A stretch of DNA of 64,000 nucleotides from Membranipora membranacea (Eukaryota; Bryozoa; Gymnolaemata; Cheilostomatida; Membraniporidae): NCBI GenBank assembly GCA_914767715.1, contig OU612067.1:7936001-8000000 (forward strand), in the 5' to 3' direction. Each line of letters starts with the position of its first letter. Within the stretch, counting starts at the first letter, position 1. This document shows positions 28,901-40,900 of the stretch, one piece after another. The notes below the pieces were generated by a model. It ran no database searches. It was given only the letters and a program-made list of their open reading frames with translations, and had not been told where the DNA came from. The position numbers and the translations under genes were made by a program.

Positions 28901-31900
28901 AGGATGTGACATCATACAAATTTTAGTTTCAATATATTTTGTGCTTGTATATTAGTTTCAGGGTCTCATATCATTGTGTATCAACGTGGGTTTACCTCAA
29001 CGTTGACATTAGCCCTGAGTCGAGGATCTTGATTGGGATAGCGACTGCTATCAGTTGAAACATCAGCGTGGATGGAGGGTCTAGGCTGATCTTTCTTGAC
29101 CGCTGATTCCTGGATCACAAAGATGGAAAGTCTTTTCATCCTTGTAGCGTTGATTAAAATGTTAAGTTCAAAACATGAGAGACTCATTCAGCTCGTTCAC
29201 ATTTCACAAGTCTTGACAACCTAGGAGTCGTTTGCAGAGCACTCTATGGAAATATTAACTGACAAAGATACTGAAAGGCTTAACTACGAAAAACTTGATC
29301 AACCATCAAAACAGTTGTCCATCATGGATGCTGTTGTCATCAACAGAAGAGTTAGTAAGTAGACTGAGAACATAAGACAGAGTGATCAGTAGAACATATC
29401 GCATGCCAGACCGACTTAGTTTACCTCTAGATTGACATTGGCCCTCAGCTTACGATCCTGGGGGTACAGACTACTGTCTGTTGATACAGTAGCTTGAGGT
29501 ACCAGACCAAGTGATTGCCTTGGCTGATCATAAGGTCTTGAAGATATCTAGTGAAGAGGTATATATATGAGAAACGATGTAAGTTCAACCCCGATGTTAA
29601 AATCCAAGAAATTTCTGAGAACCGCATTTGATAAAAGCAAAGTGTCATTGTAATAGCGTTCAACCAGATTCACTAGTTTCAGGAAAGCAAATCATGTTTT
29701 CACAATAACATCGTTTTTCCTGAAGATTTTGAGACCGCAATGGACAAAGAAATATTACTTGATAACGCAAAGCTTCAATAATCGGAAGAAAGATGACTTT
29801 GTAATGTGCGACATAACGTTGTCATGCATGAGCGGATAATTACCTCTGAATCACCATAGGGGTGCTGTGATGAGTACTGGTTTGATGATACAGTGCTCTG
29901 TATATGAGGCTGTATGGGCGAGCCTATTGGCTGATTACCATAGGGTTGCTGACCATAAGGTTGTTGGCCCATGGGTTGCTGACCCATTGGTTGCTGCCCC
30001 ATTGGTTGCTGCCCCATTGGTTGCTGCCCCATTGGTTGCTGCCCTTTTGGTACTGCCTATGTATTCCAGGCAACAAATAAAATTAACAAATATGTGTGGG
30101 TGAAAATATAAAACGTATAAAGCGGGTAGACTATAATAAAGTGCAAAAGCAGTGGGGGAATCTACAGAAAATCAAGGTGATAAACTAGACATCTAATTAC
30201 GGGTATGTTGAGGTGCAAACTATACTAGGGTGAAAGTATAGGGAATTGGTAACACATTGTGGTCTGTTGTCAGATGGTGAAATTAAGATTCATCGTCAGT
30301 CCTCTGCTAACTTCTAAAATGAATGTTGAAGGGCAATATGGGATAAAAGTTTCTTTATTTAAGTGAAACAACTGCTGGGTGAATGGCCATGCTATCGTGA
30401 AGTGAACACCAACTCACCTCAACTATAAACTGTCCCCCTGGGATCTCCACTCCGCCAAACTTGATGTTCATATCATAGTTTCCTGTAATAAAAATGAATC
30501 ATGTGACATCAAGCAGGGCAAGAAGTCTTTACATCTAGAGGTGCTATCCACCCATGCATCTGCAAATGACGGCTGGCAAATTAAAAGCCATATGAAGGTT
30601 GATGAACAGAGATGGATTAAGATTTTTTAATGTTGCTGGTACTTCTGGGAAAGTCGGTTTTGCAATGACGCTTTTGGGCTTTTTTCACAACCTGGACTAA
30701 GCAAAAGTCTAGGTTGTGTTAAATTTACCCTCCAGATGTGTTAAAATGTTAAATTTACCCTCCAGATTGGGTTGACTCCAGAGACTTACCGGGGTGTCTG
30801 GGAGTGTAGTAGATTGACACTGTGCCGTCATTATTATCTTCTATCTCGATTTCAGTAGGCTGACCATTAGGTGATTTCATGCGTGCGGTCACATTTCCTG
30901 GGCCAGCCAGTGATTTATCTACATTGATGACACATTCCTCGTCCACCACAACGCGCTTCTTAGCATCTTTAAATAAATTCAGATAAATATTGTCTCATTT
31001 CTGGTAAACAAGAGGAAACGTTGCTGTATTGGTTCTAACTCAAAGATTACCAAATCATAGGAACTTGCACCCTTACAATCACCAGAGCAGAATAAGAAAT
31101 TTCCTTCTTCATTACCCAATGTGACATTCATAAATGGGAGTGTCATAGCCTATTCATTTTCCGCATGTGAATCGGGTTTGCTGAATAAAGGTTAGCCGCA
31201 CAAAATAAGTATGTTGCCAAGCCCTAAATAAATCTGTTGCTGATCCTAAAAGACATACGTTGCCAAGTCCGAATGATATTTCAGAAAACTTACCGTTGAT
31301 GTGGCAGTTGTTGGCGTTGCCTGAGGGTCTGGTATGAACAGCGAAGGGAGAGCCGGGTACGGGGTTACCCCCGTATTTGACCTTGGGTTGATATACTCCG
31401 CATTCATCAGGAGTGTAAGACACTGTCACTGTCGCGTCACGGTTATCAGTTATGTTTGGTCTGAGGAAAGTACCATCAGGTGCCTACAAAAATAAAACAG
31501 CATGTAGAAATTCAGAGTAATGTCAAATGTGCAAAGCAACCAAATGGTATGCAAAAATAGGCTATAGTGGCATAAAGAAGTATGGGGTAGAAATACAGTG
31601 TAAGCTGGATAATTCAAACATTATAATTCAAAATTCCTGTTAATTCAGACAAGGAAAATTGGTCCCTTCAACCAGATCTCAGTGGATTTTTATGTCACAT
31701 AATTCAAACTCTGCTTAAATAGAACAAATTTTTGTGGTCCCCAGAGGTTTGAATTAAGTGAACCGCACTGTAACAAGAAGTTACAACACAATGAAATACA
31801 TTAAACATTATTTTTTAGTATATCAATTTTATATACTAAATAGTAACGCATTTTCACCAAGTTTTTATCATCCCATGCTCTTTTATCTGGTCGGTAGGGA

Positions 31901-34900
31901 ACAAACTTCAAATTATACTAAGATTTTAAGAGTTAGTGGTGGCAAAATACTAAGTATTCTGTACCTGTACAGCAATATCTAGGTCAGCGTCTCCGGCATC
32001 AGAAGTATCTACTAGGAAAGCTGTAGGTAGAGATGCTGGTATACCATTCTCTACACCTGGTCCTGATACAAGGACCTTAGAAGCATCAAATACTGGTAAT
32101 ATCTTCTGCTTCACAGGGCTGTAAACAGTGAATCAATATGTCTCAAGGCTATCATATCCCAGTTAGATGCGTTGAAAAAGTAAACTTCAACAATGGCGTT
32201 TTCATGCAATTTTGAGTAGCTTACTTGAATCATGACACCAGATAAAGTGTATGCAATATCATGCTACTGTTTGAGCTCACTGCTTAATCCGAACTAAACA
32301 TCATTGAGTGGACAGGTTTGAATCCCCGGAAACTTCAGCTGCCACTAAAGGAAGTTATATATTCAAGTTGCCTTTACGTATTCATTATTTGTATACTTCC
32401 AAGCCAACCTCTATAAATTAATAAATAGCGATCTGGCATCAAATATGTATGTACAGAGTTTCTGTTCTCTGTTACACTTACCTGCCAGGTATAGGCTGGT
32501 TAGCATATTTGACATCAATATTACAAAGACCCTCCTCTGCTGGATAGTAAGTACACTGATAAACTCCAGGCTGTACCTCATGTGTTTCTGCGGGGCGCTT
32601 ATGTCCACGCCCGTCATCGTATGTTACCTAATAATATCACAGACTAGAAGTTGATGTCGGAAATTTAAAACAAAGACTTACATGCAACAGGTAGTTTGAG
32701 CCTTTCAGAAATACATGGCTGCATAGAAAAATACTGTTCAGGAGTCATTCTCTATTTTGTTAAGGGTAGATAACTAGCTGCATTGATCTGGCAAGTCATA
32801 TGATCGCTTATACACAAACGAATCCAAATAAAGTATTAAGAAGTGAATAGTTTTGTTGGAAAAAATGCTTACATCAAGAGGAGCTTTTCCAGCCTGAGTA
32901 CAGTCCACAGTGAACGTTGCAGGTAAAGTAGCTCTTACACCTTCTGGATTCAATCCTGGGCCGTACATACGACACTTAGATGGGTCTACCTTGTCTTCAA
33001 TAGGTACTTTGAAGGGTGATCCTGAAAGATAGAAATTAATATTATAAAATGTTGGAGAAATGTCCTTAAAATCTACATTATTGTCAAGGTAGCTAGAAGT
33101 GTGTAGGCTCTCTAAGAAGAAAATCTATTTTGACTTTCTGGCTTTCCTTGTGTGGCTTTAAAGATTTTCCCCAAAACAATTCGCTGTATAAGGTTGTGAG
33201 TAGACAATATCCATTCTTTTTTAGTAGAACAGCTGAAATGACTACTTTTTCAAGTCGGAATGGTATCACCAATAACACATACACAATGATACAGTGATAT
33301 ACTTTGCAAACCCTCACCAGGTATATTCTTATCAGCAAACTTGACAGATATATCATAGTCTCCCTCCTTAGTGGGGAGATAATCCACAGTACAAGTACCG
33401 TCATGATTATCCTTACATGTCACCTCAGCCTTACTTGGGCCTGTAGGGAAGAACGTAGTCATGGTAACCATTTAAACATGTTTTTTTTTAAACTTTATAT
33501 ATGCAACTAAGTCATTAAATACATGTTCGAACGGTGCCCAAAAAGATTAAAAATAAAGAATATCAGATCAAATATAGAAAGTATCCGGCACTGCATGTTT
33601 AAAAGATTCTGGTTGGACAATTCTTGAATGTGATTTAGAACTTGTCAACATTGCTGGCAACAGTCAGTACTTCAGGGAAGATGTTTTCATCAATGATAGT
33701 ACTTGATTAGTGCAAATTAGTAGTATCGATATTTTGTCGACTCTTACCCTCAACGGCCAGAGACAGACTGCCCTGTCCGGCACCTTTAGTCTCTATGGTG
33801 AACTGTTGAGGTTGGTTAGTGTGACCTCCCTCCAGTCCGGGACCATAAGCCTTCACTCTGCTAGGGTCATTACCAGGTGATACATTCACCCCAAAGGGAC
33901 TCTGAGGTATGGGTAAATTCTCATAAGTAACGTCTATCTTACATGGTCCTGGAATAGTGACAGCATACCAGTTTAAAATACTGAATACGAGTAAGATGGT
34001 ACTTTAGAGTTTAGCAGCATCTTTACAAATCAGACTACTGCAGGAAAAGTGAATCAATGATTAAAATCCTGAACACAGATATTTGTGCAAGTGCAGTGTG
34101 CTCAGATTCTCAGAGCAATATCATGATTTCGTTCTCATTTGGAAGAGCTTTCTGTGTACGTAACGAAAAAATTGTGGAAAAAAAAAAAACCATATCAAAA
34201 CTGCATTCTGGGTAATCTCTAACATACCTGCTGCATTAGGAGCGTAGGAGACAGAGTAAGTACCATCTCCGTTAGGTGTGACAGCTGTGTCATACTTATT
34301 ACCAGAGGGATCACTGAGTATCGCTCTCACTTTACCAGCACATGTCGGGGTGATGGACCGAGCGTCAACTGTGAAGTCAGTGGTAGAATCCAAGAAAACT
34401 CCTATAGTGAGATAGAAACAATATGATTAGGATATCACAAAATAATTAGTTTGATAGTTTTAAGTTGTTAAGCCATGCAGGAGAGGGAGGTAAGTAACCA
34501 AAAAATCACATTTAGGGATTAAGTTTCAAGATTAGGTAAATGAGTACTGGTACTGTTGGTGGTGATGTTATAGTTTTGGGGTGATTGACATAAAGACAAT
34601 GTAAAAAAAAAGACATTCTAGATCAACAAGGATCATGCTGTAATAGCCTGGATGATATTAGCATGCCACGGTGACATTGATTAAAAGAAAGAAAAATAAT
34701 AACAAATCATCAATGATGGAAAGAACCAGTACTGACAAACACTTTAATATAGCTGACACCTGAATGATTCACTCTGATAACTCTGAAGTTACGACCACGG
34801 CATTGGTCATGTTCAGTGAGAATAATGCAGGCGAGAAGAACACTTGTTCATGCACACGCTAGAAAGACATTGCAGTTATCCTGTTGGTAAGTCATACAGA

Positions 34901-37900
34901 CATGATTCATGCAGTGTCACACCCGTCAGTCCAGCGTGCAGTGACTCGTTACATCAGCATGCAGTATCTCACATATCACACCAGGACAGGACTGAGTCGT
35001 ACCATGAGGTTCAAGTCCTGGACCGTAAGCAGTTACACCGCTTACATCGATCACCACACCTGGCTGTATCTTAGCCACATATGGTACACCAGGTATCGGC
35101 TCGTTACAGTAGAAGATATTGATGTTATAGTCTCCCGCCTCTGTAGGGTAGTAAGTCACCTGGCATGTACCATCACCCTTATCTCTAGCTTCCATCTTAG
35201 CTTCGATCGGTCCCTCGATAGTTAGACCGAGGGCTCCTGGTCCGGCCTCTCGTGTATCGATTGTGAACTCAGCAGGTTTAGTTGTGATTCCTCTATATAG
35301 ACCATCTCCGTAGGCCTTGACCTTCCCAGCATTAGCTCCAGGTGGTGGGGCTTGTTGAGGAGCCTGGTTTGTTGCCCTGGTCTTCGGTGCAACCTTAGGA
35401 GCCTCAATTGGTTTCTCCTGCACTGGCGCGTAGGCGTTAGTACTGAATGGGCTGTTGGGTATTTCTACACCTCCACAGATAACATTCACCTGATGAGGCC
35501 CCTCTTCTCGTGGTATGAAGGTAACATTATGACCTTGTGGTGTTTCCTCAACCATTGGTAAAACAGTACGACCGCTTGGTGATCTGACATTGACAGATAC
35601 AGGTGCTTTGCCTGCTGCATGGTTGTCAACTTGAAACTCAGTAGGGATGTTCAGAGGGATATCTGGTTAGGGAAGGTATTAATGAGAAGAATGTGAGAAA
35701 CTCAAATCAAAACAAAATGGTGGAGATTGCGCCATCGGATAAACTTATCTAGGGGGTCAAACTTTGGTTAGCGTAGCGTAGGTCAGTTCTAGAGAAAAAG
35801 AAATGGGTAGTGGAATGGGAATCTTCTGGAATATTGTATTAAAAAAAGAATTACAATTATGTCATTCAGTAGAGGATGGTGGGAAGAGTGATGGGACCAC
35901 ATAAAAAAACTGCAAAAGGAACAACTCAACTTTGATTCAAGGCCTCAATGATAGCACGCTCTTAATTGATAATTGGAACTTAGACAGTTGAGCAGATATA
36001 GTGTGGTACTTACTTGGTTCCAGACCATTAACCCTAATTTTGCTGACATCAATGTTTGGTTCTATGTTGACCTTGTAAGGACTAGTTGGGATCTCCTGAT
36101 CAGCAAACAGAACGTTAGCAGTGTACCATCCCACAGACTTGGGCTCATACTCAATCCTGTAAACATGAATAAAACGAAATTAATCTCAAGGAGAATGGAA
36201 GATTAAGATTTGTCTGGTGGCAATAACAATGACACATGAAACAGCACTGTTGTATCACCTGAATAACTTGCCTTCTTTTAAAAATCTTAGAACAGCCGGG
36301 TAAACATGAACTGCTAGCAGCCACCATCAAACTCAGCAAGATCACGCAGTGATTATAATTAGACATAAAACGGAATATTTTTATTGACACGTCTTAAATG
36401 CATATGCTTCTAATGCTTCCAAACTTAGCAATAACAACCAGTATATGACAATAAGCTGTGATAATAGGCTGACCTGAACAAGCCTTCTCCATTATCAGCA
36501 GCGTTAACAGGTACATCCAGTCCTCTCTCATCACATAGTGAGATAGCCACATCCCCAGGGCCAGCCTCAGAGCAATCAACAAAGAAGTGAGTGGGCTGGA
36601 ACGTCTTAACAGGACCCTCAATACCAGGTCCGTATACCTTAACATTCTCAGGCTTGCTAGGCTCCTCAACATACACCTGATGAGAGGAAAACACATTGCA
36701 TAGCTAAACTATTGAATAACATACACAGCTTTCTCATCAGGGAGTTTGTGAATATTTTGAGTACTATTTTTATCCAGAGCACATGTGATCCATTTTGTTT
36801 TCACAAGGTAATATCCCATCTGATGATAATAAACTAAACTAATCTAAACAATAAGAGTTGTCTGCTAAATAAAAACAGGGGACATAACTATTGATATTAT
36901 CATATAATACCTTACCCTGTATGGGCTGTTAGGAGTGTTTACACCACCATATGATATGATGATTGTGTGTTTGATGGCCTTTTTAGGTAGATACTGACAG
37001 CTGAATGTACCATCTCTGTTATCTCGAACCTGGATATCAACCTGGCGTCCTGAAAATATTAATCACATAGCATTGAACAGCACCCATTTTTATACATACA
37101 TACATATCATACATAGCAGGGCAACAGTGTGCTATCCATAGAGAAAACAATGTGTTATTCAACAAAACCTGATATCGGTTCAGGTAAACGGTGGATATTA
37201 TGATTGTGACTATACACCAAGAACGATCAAGCCAAACTGGCCAATCCAGAACTATCAGATTCACTATTATGGTTGGGATGGGGTTGGGCTCTGTTAATTT
37301 CTTACCTTCTACATCTTCACAGTAGACCTTGAGAGGGGCGAGTCCAGCAGCTCTTGTATCCACAGTAAACTGTGCCCACTTATTCATTACATTACCAGTA
37401 GCCTCCAGACCAGGTCCAAAAGCTGTGACCTACAAGTGTAGATGAAACAAAACATGTCAAGGGATGGATTCCCTTGATTTCATCCAATTGTATCAATATT
37501 TTGGTTATAGATAATTGGCCAGCAGTAGAGGCACTACTGGTAAACTATTGAATAAATACAGCATTTATAATTATCACTGATGACTTGCTAGGTAAACATC
37601 AGTTTAACGACAACAAGGGCAAACTAAAAACTATAAACTTTGTCTGCAAGTTGACCTCAAACAGTGACATCGCTTCTTTTCCACTTTCATTGACGACCAA
37701 GTATTTGAAGAGAAAATCCTTGCGTTGGCGAAAGCTTGAAGTGAAAATCATTCTGAGTAAACATCAAACATCTTACTCACACTACAGATGACAGATGAAA
37801 ATATCTATTTCAGAATAATCACCTGTGCAGGGTTGAATTCTCTTGTAGCTGGCCCTATCTGAGCCATGAAAGGTGACTGAGGTATATCCTCGTTATCACA

Positions 37901-40900
37901 CAGTACATGTACAGCATACTCTCCTGGTACTGTGGGCAGATAACTCACATCAGCTGATCCGTCTCCCTTATCTGTACAGTCTATCTTAGCCTGAGACGGT
38001 CCTGTAATCAACAATCATACAAATCATCAGTATATTATTGTTGTTCATTTCTTACTTAAATTTTTTAAGATTTTCTGAATTACGGTGAAACAGAAAACTG
38101 CCAAGTTTTTCATTTCAAAATTTTTATGCTGACAAAATCTATAGAGTTATCAGGCCTGTAAACACAGCTCTTCGATCTCTACAGCATAAAGCATAAATGA
38201 ATAGACACTTAGAGATGGATGATGGTAAAGATTACAAGAAGAAACAAAAAATCCAGGAGTTATCTGCTCTCTTAGCATGAGGGGGTAACTCATTATCACC
38301 ATGATTAATCTATGTATAAGACACCACTACAAAAAATAACTGAATCTCAATGAGTAAGTTAGAGTCATATAGATGTGGAACGTGAGATTTGAACAAACCT
38401 TCAATAGCGAATCCTAGAGCACCAGTTTCACCATTAGTCTCGACGACAAAGTCTGCAGGTTTATTAGCTATACCACCTTCTAGTCCTGGTCCGTAAGCTC
38501 TGATGTTACTGTCCTTGTGTGGACCAACATTAACCTGCAATCACATCAAATACAATATATAGTATGCAGCCCTAAGAATGCAAAATGGATCATTCTTACC
38601 CACTATATACATATACACTCTCCTTGGACAAATTGTTTAAAATTATTGCTGGTTACATATATTATAATCATCAATCTTATATATATCTTTAGTTGTAAAT
38701 AATCATCATTAGTCAAGATAAGTTAAGTAACTGGATTATGGCGTTAGGAAAGTCTGATGAGCACAATAGAATACGATGTGACCGTGACAAGAGCTTACCT
38801 TAAATGGACTCTTTTGTACATGTCCGCCACCATATTGAAGGTTAATAGTGTATATACCAGGCTGCTTGGGGATGTAAGCTGTCTCAAATGTATCAGGACT
38901 ATCAGGCTTGAAGCTCAGTGGTTCTTCGCGCCCTATAAATATCAATGTTAAATTGCCATCATAAAATGTGTTAAAACATTTTGAGGCTTTGGAAAATAAT
39001 ACTTCAGTGACCAAGACATGAACCGTGACCCATATTGTGTCCCTAGCTTTCAAGGTTTCTCTTTTCACTCGTCAACCATAGTATGTAAGTGAAAGCTCAT
39101 CCAACACTTTTATCTGTTTTGTACATCATACATACTGTTAACTATAAACAATTTAGAAGAAATCTACAGCTAACATCTTTTTAATGCCTTCTGTAAGTGT
39201 TATTGGAGTTCCAATCGACTAGGCCCTGCTCACAAAGTAAGTGATTTCAATACCATAATGTTTGGATATAGTAGCACACTTAAGATGTTGCAAAACCAAG
39301 CCGCCAGTAGTGAAAGGTCAACAGCATAACTCCAATTAGGAAAACTGCGCATCCACTTGAGTGAAAATGTTAATCATCCCGATTTAAGGTGAACAAACCA
39401 TGCATCAATGTAAAATAAATCTGGGATTTCATCACAAAAACACATTTCCTACTCAACTAAGAGCATCTATCCCATCTGGATTGCAAAATTTAACATTATT
39501 GATAGCATATCCAGACTACAACGTCTACTCAATGCCTGATGTACCTTTACTCAAACCAAGGAATTAGAGTTACTCCTTGCGCCAACACTATACTCTAAAT
39601 GTAAAACACTACACACTATTCTAAGTAAGCCAAGTCATTATCTATTTATGTACCTGCCATACAAACAAACACGGTTCTGAACCAAAAATGAGTTTCGAAT
39701 AACTAAGAGTTTTCTTACCACTGCCTGGTTTTCCTTCCTCCTCTAAAAGTATTTGGGAGAATTTTACGAGCGAGAAATATTGTACATAATAATAATAAAA
39801 CAGGGAAATATTGTCGATAATTTCAGCTTAGAAAATATATCTCAGTTAATATATTACTTGTCCCTTCTTACCTGGCATCAAGAAAGGATCACAGGCTCAA
39901 AGCCATAGCTGTTAATGTGCTTTTTCCCAACAAAAGAGAGAAACACCGGTACATTTAACATTTTCTCATATATGAGGTCATGAGTTGTTCCTGATTGCCT
40001 ACCTGGACCAACTAGGCTGCCAGTCACCTGTCCCTCTCCAGCTCCTTCAGTGTGTACTTTGATGTCAGCAAGATCCCCAACACGTACTCCTCGGGGCTGT
40101 ATACCACGTCCCGTAGCATAACACTTCTTGGGATCTACCGCTACAAAAGACGGAATTGTCAATGATAGACAGAGCAACAACATAACATTGTCATCACAGC
40201 TTGGCAGATTTCGTATATGGCAGTACAAATAGGATGCTTCTGGCAAATCAACCAGATGATAAGCATAATCATATTTGATGTTGCTGAGAACGAGTCTCTG
40301 CATGAAATTCAAGATATTCTTAGCTGTTAAGAAGGGGTCCCAACCTTCAGCGTTAATTAATTTAAGTTTGCTTAAGTTGTTCTACTGTAAAAATATTTAA
40401 CACTTACGAGCTCCGACATTGACAGGATATGGACTGGCAGGTATCTCTTTACCAGCGAAGAATATATGTATAGTATATCTGCCCTTCTCTCGAGGTAAAT
40501 ACTCTACATAGTAAGTAGTCTCAGTAGATCGAGCTATACGAGGCTTAGTGGTGTCCCTCTGACCTTGTGGGTCTATGATTATTATCTCAACATTACCTGT
40601 ACCGGCACCTAGAATAAAAAAATGTATGACATTATCAAAAATCCCACAATGCAATGTAAAGGATGTCCAAGCCCAAAGGTAAATATTGTTTTGTTACCAA
40701 ATCTTCCCCATTTGTTATGAACTATCAGCTCAAAGATTCATGAAATGTTCAATGTCGGTGTGGTTGGATTAAATTTTGTGAGAAATTTGTTGTGCCATAA
40801 AATGAACAATGGTGAGTGCCTGAACACATAGCCCAATAGTCATTTTAATAACCATCCAAAGTATCTCTGTCAGCAAGATAAAGATGCCTGATAAGCCCAT

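Noticed and set aside
29867-30103. Plus-strand frame with Ala/Pro/Leu/Val repeats
   Set aside because: It is the reverse-strand shadow of the MGQQP coding repeat and has no independent support.
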